Assembly: GCA_030536555.1 (NCBI GenBank)
Contig: JAUNPU010000026.1
Coordinates: 1 to 41,206 of the forward strand
Source of the DNA: Eubacteriales bacterium
GTDB taxonomy: Bacteria > Bacillota > Clostridia > Lachnospirales > Lachnospiraceae
Length of the DNA: 41,206 bases
Reading direction: 5' to 3'
The first letter of the stretch is position 1. Every line of letters begins with the position of its first letter. This document shows, piece by piece, positions 1-5,864 of the stretch. The position numbers were made by a program, and so were the translations under genes. The notes under the pieces were generated by a model, which ran no database searches, was not told where the DNA came from, and was given only the letters and a program-made list of their open reading frames with translations.

Positions 1-34
1 TGGTCAAAAGAGTTGCCGGCTGAATGCAGAAAAC

Positions 35-69
35 CACGCCGCTGATATCTGTTAGTGGCGTGATTTTAT
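35..69 (+). terminator. terminator-like hairpin at the left edge
   Basis: CACGCCGCT (35-43) pairs with AGTGGCGTG (54-62), 8 of 9 positions, and is followed by ATTTTAT. It probably ends a gene lying left of the window. The T-tract is short, so the call is tentative. Confidence 0.4.
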
Positions 70-126
70 AGGGAAGCGCAGGATTTGACGCTTACGCTTG
101 GGGGCGTTGCCCTCAACAAGCAGTTC

Positions 127-158
127 GTGGCTATATGGATAGCCACAAGCATTGCTTG
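127..158. repeat. two abutting stem-loops
   Basis: GTGGCTAT / ATAGCCAC (127-134, 139-146) is a perfect 8-bp stem with a 4-nt loop. CAAGC / GCTTG (146-150, 154-158) follows at once. They lie between the left-edge terminator and the 3' end of the HxlR gene on the minus strand. They could be a minus-strand terminator or a recombination or transfer signal of the mobile element; there is no T-tract to decide. I see no gene in bases 1-172. Confidence 0.35.
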
Positions 159-172
159 CCAATATGTGTTTC

Positions 173-511
173 TTATTGTTCGATTTGAGCTTTGTAGTTT
201 TCACCCCAATCCCACATTGCGTCCAATATTGGTTTTAAACTGTACCCTAATTCTGTCAGTGTATATTCTACTCGAGGTGGCACTTCTGCATAAACAGTAC
301 GAGTTAATAGACCAGATTCCTCCATTTGGCGAAGTTGCGCTGTCAAAACTTTCTGGGTCACATGCCCAATAGATTTTTTTAGCTCTCCAAATCGTTTTGT
401 TCCTGGCATAAGGTCGCGTAAAATCAGTACCTTCCATTTGTCACTGATTAAAGTCAACGTTGTTTCTACCGGGCAAGCCGGCAATATTCTTGTCTTAGAA
501 GTTTCCGACAT
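173..511 (-). CDS. HxlR-family winged-helix transcriptional regulator
   Basis: This is a small (113 aa) DNA-binding protein of the HxlR family. It has the family's N-terminal CPVETTLTLISDKWK block, the KRFGELKKSIGHVTQKVLTA recognition region, and the wing plus PPRVEYTLTELG ending. The single early Cys in the CPVE motif is the position used as a thiol sensor in redox-responsive relatives such as YodB and HypR, so response to quinones, aldehydes or disulfide stress is plausible but inferred. I chose the ATG at 511 because the GGAGG at 519-523 is correctly spaced from it; an ATG at 517 is too close. It is divergent from the flavin-type split-barrel gene at 799, as expected for a local regulator of the 799-3518 operon. 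Confidence 0.85.
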   Translation of the reverse strand: MSETSKTRILPACPVETTLTLISDKWKVLILRDLMPGTKRFGELKKSIGHVTQKVLTAQLRQMEESGLLTRTVYAEVPPRVEYTLTELGYSLKPILDAMWDWGENYKAQIEQ

Positions 512-517
512 AATCAT

Positions 518-798
518 TCCTCCATCCCATTAGTATCTTTTTGGCGGTTACGGCATAATACCATGTTTAACATACAAACTAGCTGTACAGCCTTATTGTA
601 ATAACTGTAAGCGGGAAATGCAAGAAGTTTCATTACGAAGAGAAATTCATTTATGAAAACAGGGTGATGGTTTCCAGCAGGTAACTATACTACTATATTG
701 TGCGTACTTGTTGAATTATGCAGACTACCTTAAAATAAAATTAACAAACAGGAAATCACCTGTGAAAAACAAAAGAAATTTATTTGGAGGTATTTATC
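518..798. promoter_or_regulatory. divergent regulatory region with short palindromes
   Basis: This 281-bp gap separates the HxlR gene and the split-barrel operon. It holds ATGTTTAACAT (563-573, a 5-1-5 palindrome), GCTGTACAGC (582-591, a perfect palindrome) and TTATTGTAATAA (593-604, 5-2-5). These are candidate operators for the HxlR protein. I could not settle a convincing -35/-10 pair for the operon. A GGAGG at 786-790 serves the downstream gene. Confidence 0.4.
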
Positions 799-1200
799 AT
801 GAAGGAAGTTGTTAAATTTTTAAATGAAAACCCAGTTCAGTATCTGGCTACTATTGGTAGAGATGGAAAGGCAAAATGTCGTCCTTTCATGTTTGCAGGC
901 GAAATGGAAGGTAAGTTGTGGTTCTGTACTAATAATACAAAAGAAGTATATAAAGATATGCAGCAGAATCCAAATGTGGAAATTTCAGTGTCTAGCACTA
1001 CTTATGCATGGATTCGTTTGAATGGCAAGGCAATTTTTGAAAATAACATGGCAGTTAAGGAAATGTGTATCCAGAATCCTATCGTTAAAGGACAGTATGG
1101 CGAAGCAACAAATCCTATCTTTGAGGTATTTTATCTGGAGAATGTTCACGCTATTATTGCTGATTTCTCTGGCAATCCGCCTCAGGAATACAGCCTGTAA
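799..1200 (+). CDS. pyridoxamine 5'-phosphate oxidase-like (FMN-binding split barrel) protein
   Basis: This 133-aa protein has the PNPOx-like split-barrel layout: an N-terminal helix, then the VQYLATIGRDGKAKCRPFMF strand pair, the LWFCTNNTKEVYKDM segment and the VEISV...WIRLNGKA strands. Family members bind FMN or F420 and reduce small molecules or scavenge flavin or haem. The substrate cannot be read from sequence. The ATG at 799 lies 8 nt behind GGAGG; a TTG at 784 overlaps that site and is rejected. It is the first gene of a rightward operon with a ferredoxin fusion, a macrodomain and SirTM. A hairpin just after it may trim expression of the rest. Confidence 0.85.
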   Translation: MKEVVKFLNENPVQYLATIGRDGKAKCRPFMFAGEMEGKLWFCTNNTKEVYKDMQQNPNVEISVSSTTYAWIRLNGKAIFENNMAVKEMCIQNPIVKGQYGEATNPIFEVFYLENVHAIIADFSGNPPQEYSL

Positions 1201-1213
1201 ATGATGTTTATGG

Positions 1214-1239
1214 AGCCGCCTGATTAAAGGCGGTTTCTT
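1214..1239 (+). terminator. short hairpin between operon genes (attenuator or weak terminator)
   Basis: AGCCGCC (1214-1220) pairs with GGCGGTT (1229-1235), with one G-U pair, an 8-nt loop, and TTTCTTT at the end. It lies in the 56-bp gap before the ferredoxin-fusion gene. It may make the first gene more abundant than those downstream. Confidence 0.5.
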
Positions 1240-1256
1240 TGTATCGGAGGGAATGA

Positions 1257-1883
1257 ATGATGACCGTACAGGAGATTTTTAAGATTTTGCAAAAAGATAT
1301 TCACTCTGTGGTGTTTGCAACTTTGGATGAGCAGAGATTACCTCAAACCTGTGTTATTGATCTGATGCTGACTGATGCAGATGGACTTTACTTTCTAACA
1401 GCTCGTGGGAAGTCTTTATATGACAGGTTGTCAGCACAGCCATTTGTGGCACTGTCTGGCATTAAGGGAGATGATACATTGTCTTCTATTGCTATATCTG
1501 TACAGGGGGTTGTTCGCAATATAGGAAGGGAACGGATTACAGAGATATTCGAAAAAAATCCATACATGGAAAAGATCTACTCAACAGAAAAAAGTCGGGA
1601 GGCACTTGAAGTATTTCATATATACAAAGGTAGCGGCGAATACTTTGATCTTTCACAGTTGCCGCCTTACCGTCAGAGTTTTTCATTTGGTGGAGAGGTT
1701 GTACGTAAGGCAGGGTATCAGATTAACAAAGAAAAATGTATAGGATGTCAAGGCTGTCAAAGCGTTTGTCCATCTGATTGCATCAGCAAATCTATTCCGC
1801 GTGAAATTAAGGAAAGTCATTGTCTCTACTGTGGTAATTGCTTCCATATCTGCCCGGTAAAAGCGGTGGAACGAAGGCTATAA
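1257..1883 (+). CDS. split-barrel flavoprotein fused to a 2x[4Fe-4S] ferredoxin
   Basis: This 208-aa protein has a PNPOx-like FMN-binding split barrel (about residues 1-130; note DADGLYFLTARGKSLYDRL). It is followed by a C-terminal bacterial-ferredoxin domain with CIGCQGCQSVCPSDC and CLYCGNCFHICP, each a CxxCxxCxxxC(P) motif for a [4Fe-4S] cluster. The architecture suggests electrons pass between iron-sulfur clusters and a bound flavin in the cytoplasm. The substrate is unknown. The start is the first of two in-frame ATGs (1257, 1260) behind GGAGG. The stop lies 11 nt before the macrodomain gene, so the two are probably co-transcribed. Linkage to an ADP-ribosylation pair suggests a redox-stress role, which is inference. 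Confidence 0.85.
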   Translation: MMTVQEIFKILQKDIHSVVFATLDEQRLPQTCVIDLMLTDADGLYFLTARGKSLYDRLSAQPFVALSGIKGDDTLSSIAISVQGVVRNIGRERITEIFEKNPYMEKIYSTEKSREALEVFHIYKGSGEYFDLSQLPPYRQSFSFGGEVVRKAGYQINKEKCIGCQGCQSVCPSDCISKSIPREIKESHCLYCGNCFHICPVKAVERRL

Positions 1884-1894
1884 AAGGAGTGAAG

Positions 1895-2689
1895 ATGATG
1901 AATCGTAAGGAACAAATTCAATTTTTAAATGAGATACTTTTGAGTGAAATGATAGAATACAAGTCTTGGGCAGCTGGGTTCTCGAAAGATGAGTTTTCTC
2001 AGCGGCGATTACTCAGAAGTTTGATGAATGTACGTCCTCCTATGCCGCTTCTATCTGATTTTCTTGATGTGCAGGATATGTTATTATCAGCGGAACGAGA
2101 AGAAAAAGGTATCGTAGATGTAGAGTGTTTGTCGAGAATTGCTGAAGATCCAAGATTGATTCTTTGGCGGGGTGATATAACACGTTTGCGAGCAGATGCA
2201 ATTGTAAATGCTGGTAATAGTGCCTTGTTGGGGTGCTTTTATCCCTGCCATGGCTGTATTGATAATGCTATTCACTCTGCTGCTGGGCTCCAGCTCCGAG
2301 ATGAATGTAGTCATATCATGAGACTTCAAGGATATCCTGAACCTAATGGACAGGCTAAGCTGACCAAAGGATACAATCTTCCTGCAAAATATGTTCTTCA
2401 TACTGTTGGTCCTATTGTCCAACAACGATTAACGCAGAATGATTGTCTGGAACTGGCATCCTGCTATAAGTCTTGTTTGGAGCTGGCGACGGAACATCAT
2501 CTTCAAACGGTAGCTTTTTGCTGTATTTCCACGGGGGAATTCCATTTTCCAAACCAAGAGGCTGCTGAAATTGCAGTGGAAACAGTTACTAAATTTTTGC
2601 AGAGAAAAACTTCTGTTAGAAAGGTGATTTTTAATGTTTTCAAGGATATTGATGAAAAAATCTATCAAGAGTTGCTCAGAACAAATTGA
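1895..2689 (+). CDS. zinc-type macrodomain protein-ADP-ribose hydrolase
   Basis: This 264-aa protein begins with an all-helical segment (about 1-85) and continues as a macrodomain. It shows LWRGDITRLRADAIVNAGNS, the ADP-ribose-binding asparagine region, and then LLGCFYPCHGCIDNAIHSAAG. Cys/His residues in that last stretch mark the zinc-containing macrodomains found next to SirTM sirtuins. The later TGEFHFPNQEAAEIAV stretch matches the second phosphate-binding loop. Known relatives remove mono-ADP-ribose placed on proteins by SirTM (established for the family). The start is ATG 1895 or 1898 behind AAAGGAG. The 3' end overlaps the sirtuin gene by 38 nt, which implies translational coupling. Confidence 0.9.
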   Translation: MMNRKEQIQFLNEILLSEMIEYKSWAAGFSKDEFSQRRLLRSLMNVRPPMPLLSDFLDVQDMLLSAEREEKGIVDVECLSRIAEDPRLILWRGDITRLRADAIVNAGNSALLGCFYPCHGCIDNAIHSAAGLQLRDECSHIMRLQGYPEPNGQAKLTKGYNLPAKYVLHTVGPIVQQRLTQNDCLELASCYKSCLELATEHHLQTVAFCCISTGEFHFPNQEAAEIAVETVTKFLQRKTSVRKVIFNVFKDIDEKIYQELLRTN

Positions 2690-3518
2690 ACAATTAAAGC
2701 AGATTTTAGATGAAAGTGATGCGATACTTATTGGGGCAGGAGCTGGACTTTCTACCTCAGCAGGGTTGGAATACTCGGGGACCCGTTTTAATATGTATTT
2801 TAATGATTTTTATGAGGAGTATGGCATTTCAGATATGTATTCTGGAGGATTCTATCCTTATCAAACATTGGAAGAATACTGGGCATGGTGGAGCCGTCAG
2901 ATTTTTTGGAATCGCTATGTGGATGCGCCTAAACCGGTGTATCGGGCATTGTTGGAATTGGTGCAGGAAAAAGATTATTTTATAATAACTACCAATGTGG
3001 ATCATCAGTTTCAAAAGGCTGGTTTTGAGAAGAAACGGTTATTTTATACACAGGGTGACTATGGTTTGTGGCAATGTTCAAAACCATGTCATCAGGCAAC
3101 TTATGATAATGAAGAATTGGTATGTCGAATGATATTGGAACAAAAGAACCTACATGTTCCAGCTGAGTTAATTCCACGTTGCCCTAGATGTGGAGAACCT
3201 ATGACAATGAATCTGCGATGTGATGCCACTTTTGTTCAGGACGAAGGGTGGTATGTAGCGAAAAGAAGATACCAGGAGTTTATTGATAATCACAAAGGAC
3301 AAAGAATAGTGTTTTTGGAATTGGGAGTTGGGGGAAATACGCCAGCTATTATTAAATATCCATTTTGGAGAATGACTGTACAAAATCCAAAAGCAACTTA
3401 TATATGTTTGAACTATGGTGAAGCAGTTTGTCCCCAGGAAATCGAAAAACAATCACTTTGTATAAATGACGATATTGGTAGAATATTGGAACAGATTGAA
3501 GAAGTTGGTGTTGCATAA
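2652..3518 (+). CDS. class M sirtuin (SirTM), protein ADP-ribosyltransferase
   Basis: This 288-aa Sir2-fold protein has the NAD loop IGAGAGLSTSAG (about 27-38) and TTNVDHQF (about 113-120). A four-Cys zinc module runs from QCSKPCH to RCPRCGEP. The usual catalytic His of deacetylase sirtuins is Gln134 here (FYTQGDYG). That substitution is the hallmark of SirTM enzymes, which ADP-ribosylate proteins instead of deacetylating them. In staphylococci and streptococci the target is a lipoylated GcvH-like protein encoded alongside; none is encoded here, so the target is open. I prefer ATG 2652, but an in-frame ATG at 2634 is possible. Both starts lie inside the macrodomain gene, so the modifier and eraser are made together. 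Confidence 0.9.
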   Translation: MKKSIKSCSEQIEQLKQILDESDAILIGAGAGLSTSAGLEYSGTRFNMYFNDFYEEYGISDMYSGGFYPYQTLEEYWAWWSRQIFWNRYVDAPKPVYRALLELVQEKDYFIITTNVDHQFQKAGFEKKRLFYTQGDYGLWQCSKPCHQATYDNEELVCRMILEQKNLHVPAELIPRCPRCGEPMTMNLRCDATFVQDEGWYVAKRRYQEFIDNHKGQRIVFLELGVGGNTPAIIKYPFWRMTVQNPKATYICLNYGEAVCPQEIEKQSLCINDDIGRILEQIEEVGVA

Positions 3519-3549
3519 AGATTATGATGATTTCAAACGGAAGAAATAA

Positions 3550-3575
3550 CATGTTATGTTTAACATGATTTTAAA
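3550..3575 (+). terminator. hairpin after the sirtuin gene
   Basis: CATGTTA (3550-3556) pairs with TAACATG (3561-3567), followed by ATTTTAAAG. It may terminate the SirTM operon. The overlapping ATGTTTAACAT repeats a palindrome found in the operon's promoter region. Confidence 0.4.
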
Positions 3576-3656
3576 GTTATAAGATTCTATGATGAATGAT
3601 GATGAAAAATCCAGTCGCTAGTCGCAGAGATATGGTCATCAAAAAGGAGGGCACGA

Positions 3657-3842
3657 ATGGCCAAAATGCAGAAAGACTCGCTGTGGATTCGCTGTCCCAT
3701 ATGTAATGGTAAGACACGCACGAAAGTGTATGAAGATACAGTTCTTCTGAATTTCCCGCTGTATTGCCCAAAATGTAAAAAAGAGATACGAGTCAATGTA
3801 GTAAAACTAAAGATGGTACTGAGCGATGAGCCGGACGCATAA
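3657..3842 (+). CDS. cysteine-rich KTR-type small protein of integrative elements
   Basis: This 61-aa protein carries two CxxC pairs, RCPICNGKTRTKVYEDT and YCPKCKKEI, which would form a zinc-ribbon knuckle. The KTRTKVYEDT segment gives the family its 'cysteine-rich KTR' name. Such proteins recur near the regulatory end of Tn916/Tn1549-like elements; their function is not established. ATG 3657 sits about 7 nt behind AAGGAGG. It marks the switch from cargo genes to the element's control module. A terminator follows directly. Confidence 0.75.
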   Translation: MAKMQKDSLWIRCPICNGKTRTKVYEDTVLLNFPLYCPKCKKEIRVNVVKLKMVLSDEPDA

Positions 3843-3848
3843 TGCGGA

Positions 3849-3901
3849 GAGCCTGCTTCTTACTTTTGTGGAGTGAGAATGCAGGCTCATCTTTTTTTAT
3901 T
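3849..3901 (+). terminator. rho-independent terminator
   Basis: GAGCCTGC (3849-3856) pairs exactly with GCAGGCTC (3881-3888) and is followed by ATCTTTTTTTATT. It ends the KTR gene, facing the 3' end of the XRE gene. Confidence 0.8.
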
Positions 3902-3908
3902 ATGTAGT

Positions 3909-4265
3909 TCATTTTATTGATGCAGCGTCTCTGGAGCGGAGTACGGATAGAATGGTTTCGCAGATCGGAATCAATGCGGCAGCTTCTTCTTCCGTACAGT
4001 CTGCCAATAACAAGCACAGCTGACGAATGGTAGGATTTTCGCGTTGGAGTTCCGGATAGAAAATTTCATTGGGATCCATTTTGAGCGCTCGAACAAGAGG
4101 GTATATGACATGCATTTTCGGATTCCCTCTGTAATTCTCTATATTCAAGACCGTTCGGACATCAATTCCAATTTTTGCAGCTACTTTATTTTGTGTAAAA
4201 CCTGTTTCGCCGCGAGAACGCTTTACAGCATCACCCAGCGGGCGAGTAAATTCAAATTCTGGCAT
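3909..4265 (-). CDS. XRE-family helix-turn-helix regulator of the element
   Basis: This 118-aa protein has an N-terminal Cro/CI-type helix-turn-helix (about residues 10-68): LGDAVKRSRGETGFTQNKVA, then IGIDVRTVLNIENYRGNP. Its C-terminal part is helical (CTEEEAAALIPICETILSVL). By position and size it corresponds to the Orf9-type repressor of Tn916-like elements, transcribed against the sigma and int genes. That role is inferred from synteny. The ATG at 4265 has GAGGTGAA behind it. Repeated CAATACAT words just upstream are candidate binding sites. Confidence 0.8.
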   Translation of the reverse strand: MPEFEFTRPLGDAVKRSRGETGFTQNKVAAKIGIDVRTVLNIENYRGNPKMHVIYPLVRALKMDPNEIFYPELQRENPTIRQLCLLLADCTEEEAAALIPICETILSVLRSRDAASIK

Positions 4266-4289
4266 CGCAGTTCACCTCATGGATATTTT

Positions 4290-4351
4290 ACAATACATCT
4301 TGCTTTTGCATAATTCATCACAATACATCTCTTGCATGAAATGCAATACAT
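4290..4351. promoter_or_regulatory. three CAATACAT repeats upstream of the XRE gene
   Basis: ACAATACATCT occurs at 4290-4300 and 4320-4330, and the shorter CAATACAT at 4344-4351. The repeats lie between the XRE start and the rightward leader ORF, so they are candidate operators controlling divergent transcription. Confidence 0.45.
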
Positions 4352-4375
4352 AAAATAAGTGAAGGAGGGTGCGTA

Positions 4376-4423
4376 TTGAACCGGAATAGTGAGTCATTTG
4401 ATATGAATTTCAATGTTGCATAG
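4376..4423 (+). CDS. 15-codon leader peptide candidate
   Basis: A strong GAAGGAGGG (4361-4369) is followed at good spacing by TTG 4376, opening a 15-codon frame (MNRNSESFDMNFNVA) that ends at TAG 4421-4423. The ORF sits wholly within nested inverted repeats (4377-4459) upstream of the sigma-factor gene. It may be an attenuation-type leader whose translation reshapes the RNA. It has no recognisable family, and its coding status rests only on the ribosome binding site. Confidence 0.4.
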   Translation: MNRNSESFDMNFNVA

Positions 4424-4459
4424 AAAATGACTATGCCTGTCAAGGTGTATTCTGGTTCA
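4377..4459 (+). promoter_or_regulatory. nested long hairpin enclosing the leader ORF
   Basis: The outer arms TGAACCGGAATA (4377-4388) and TATTCTGGTTCA (4448-4459) pair at 11 of 12 positions, with the twelfth a G-U. The inner arms AGTCATTT (4392-4399) and AAATGACT (4425-4432) pair perfectly. Two nested stems of this quality suggest a functional RNA fold or an integrated protein-binding dyad. Confidence 0.5.
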
Positions 4460-4509
4460 CTTCATATAAAAAATCTAATGGCGTCGTAGGATGTCGGTCA
4501 CCGCCTCTG

Positions 4510-4540
4510 TTTCAATTCGCACGAAAACCACGAATTGAAA
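4510..4540 (+). promoter_or_regulatory. 10-bp hairpin touching the sigma-factor ribosome binding site
   Basis: TTTCAATTCG (4510-4519) and CGAATTGAAA (4531-4540) form a perfect stem with an 11-nt loop. CGGAGGAAAG begins at the next base (4541). The stem could gate ribosome access to, or processing of, the sigma-factor mRNA. Confidence 0.55.
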
Positions 4541-4552
4541 CGGAGGAAAGCC

Positions 4553-4978
4553 ATGAAAGAAATTAACTTACGGGAATATTATCCCGATTTTTATAACACA
4601 GATTATATTATTGAAGTACCGGATGAAGTGCTGGAAACAATGCAGGAAGCAGTGCGGAAGGAAAATGCTTACCAGCGCCGGAAGTTTCGCCACAAGGCAC
4701 ATTATTCGCTTGATCGTGATGATGGAATTGAACATAGCACTTTGTATCAGGCATTGACCCCGCAGGACATCTGTGAACAGCAGGAGATAATGGAGCAGAT
4801 CAGCATGGCGATTTCAATGCTGCCGGAAAAACAGGCAAGACGTATCCATGCTCATTATTTTCACGGAATGAGCTTTGCTGAAATCGCTGCAGAAGAGGGG
4901 GTACACAGAAGTCAGATTATGAGATCCATCAACCGTGCATTGGCACATATGGCAATTATTTTAAAAAATTATCGCTGA
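4553..4978 (+). CDS. sigma-70-like factor of the integrative element
   Basis: This 141-aa protein has a sigma region-4-like C-terminus: LTPQDICEQQEIMEQISMAI, LPEKQARRIHAHYFHGMSFA, then EIAAEEGVHRSQIMRSINRA as the helix-turn-helix. The N-terminal half is charged and not clearly a region 2, so it may act as a short sigma or an activator. Its place between the XRE gene and xis/int matches Orf7 of Tn916-type elements, which drives excision genes there (known for that family; inferred here). ATG 4553 is set by CGGAGGAAAG. The frame also extends upstream to 4535, but through the hairpin. Confidence 0.75.
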   Translation: MKEINLREYYPDFYNTDYIIEVPDEVLETMQEAVRKENAYQRRKFRHKAHYSLDRDDGIEHSTLYQALTPQDICEQQEIMEQISMAISMLPEKQARRIHAHYFHGMSFAEIAAEEGVHRSQIMRSINRALAHMAIILKNYR

Positions 4979-4990
4979 TAGATGCAACAA

Positions 4991-5024
4991 ATATCAGAAA
5001 AATGTCATATCAGAAAAATGTCAT
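4991..5024. repeat. 16-bp tandem direct repeat
   Basis: ATATCAGAAAAATGTC occurs at 4991-5006 and again at 5007-5022 with no spacer, followed by AT. It lies just after the sigma-factor stop and may bind a protein or be a slippage product. Confidence 0.7.
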
Positions 5025-5039
5025 GGTTATTAGAAGGAT

Positions 5040-5390
5040 ACATATTCCTCAAACTCAGGTACCTTGACAGCTGAATAGACGGTATTATCGGTACATAAAC
5101 CCATGCAATAGCGATATAGAGCACGCCGCCAGGATGGTAGCTTCAAGGAGGTGAGAGGACAAGCTGTTTGAGAGATCAACGTATGCTTTATGAGCCGGAA
5201 ATGGCACACCGGACGCGATGACAGCATGGGGGCTTAAAGATACTTCCTCACGGCTTCCCAAAGACTAGGGGAGAACCCTGCGGCGCACGATACGAACGAC
5301 GCTGCGGAGTTATGACAGCCTTGCCAGGGGCGACCGGTAATATTCCCATCGTCAGGGATGCGTGGCAAATATGACGAGTATATTTGAATA
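5040..5390 (+). other. long non-coding or decayed segment, candidate structured RNA
   Basis: No intact gene is visible across about 350 bp that is more GC-rich than its surroundings. One plus-strand frame, opened by TTG 5168 some 13 nt after AAGGAGGTG, runs to 5374 but is cut by an in-frame TGA at 5219-5221. The pieces are 17 and about 50 codons. Either this is a broken small gene, or the frame is accidental and the stretch is an RNA or DNA signal of the element. I cannot choose between these from one sequence. Confidence 0.35.
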
Positions 5391-5400
5391 TGAAAAGATG

Positions 5401-5523
5401 GACAGCTGCACGATATAACTCACAATGTAATTGCGAATCACAATTCAATCGTGTGGCTGTCTTTTTAGATACAAGCCAATGCCTCAAAAATGTATTTTGG
5501 GATGTTGTCTTGTATCTAAAAGG
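5401..5523. repeat. two adjacent long inverted repeats upstream of xis
   Basis: GACAGCTGCACGAT (5401-5414) pairs with ATCGTGTGGCTGTC (5448-5461), 12 of 14. CTTTTTAGATACAAG (5461-5475) pairs with CTTGTATCTAAAAGG (5509-5523), 14 of 15. The stems abut at base 5461. This arrangement resembles a recombination, transfer or transcription-control signal near the excisionase gene. There is no poly-T beyond the second stem. Confidence 0.6.
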
Positions 5524-5643
5524 GGATGCAGTGAGAACAACTAATTTTGAAATGTCAAGGATGTGGATTTCAAATCCGCACCTTGGACGGAAAGCGATTG
5601 TGGAGCTATGATTAGCTTACACAGTCGCTTTTCTTTATGGGAG

Positions 5644-5850
5644 GTGACTGAAATAGAGACTCTATCAGAAGATAAAAAAGTATATGATGTGGAAGATATT
5701 CAGAGGTTATTAGGAATTGGCAGAAGTAAAGCATACACCTATCTGGACGAGGTGTACCAGAAGCAGAAACCATTCCGTGTGATTAAGATTGGAAAGCTTT
5801 TTAGGGTGCCCAAACAATCTTTTGACAACTGGCTGGATGGAAACAGTTAA
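5644..5850 (+). CDS. xis: excisionase-type small DNA-binding protein
   Basis: This protein of about 68 aa has a winged-helix/MerR-like DNA-binding fold: VYDVEDIQRLLGIGRSKAYT is the helix-turn-helix, and VIKIGKLFRVPKQSFDNWLD is the wing and exit helix seen in excisionase-family proteins. It lies 14 bp upstream of the first integrase, the standard xis-int order. The start is uncertain. GTG 5644 overlaps the GGGAGG site, ATG 5608 lies far upstream of it, and a non-standard ATA at 5653 has the best spacing. Confidence 0.75.
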   Translation: MTEIETLSEDKKVYDVEDIQRLLGIGRSKAYTYLDEVYQKQKPFRVIKIGKLFRVPKQSFDNWLDGNS

Positions 5851-5864
5851 GGAAGGTGGAACAG

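Noticed and set aside
85..372. Plus-strand open frame overlapping the HxlR gene
   Set aside because: There is no ribosome site, and it runs antisense to a well-supported regulator.
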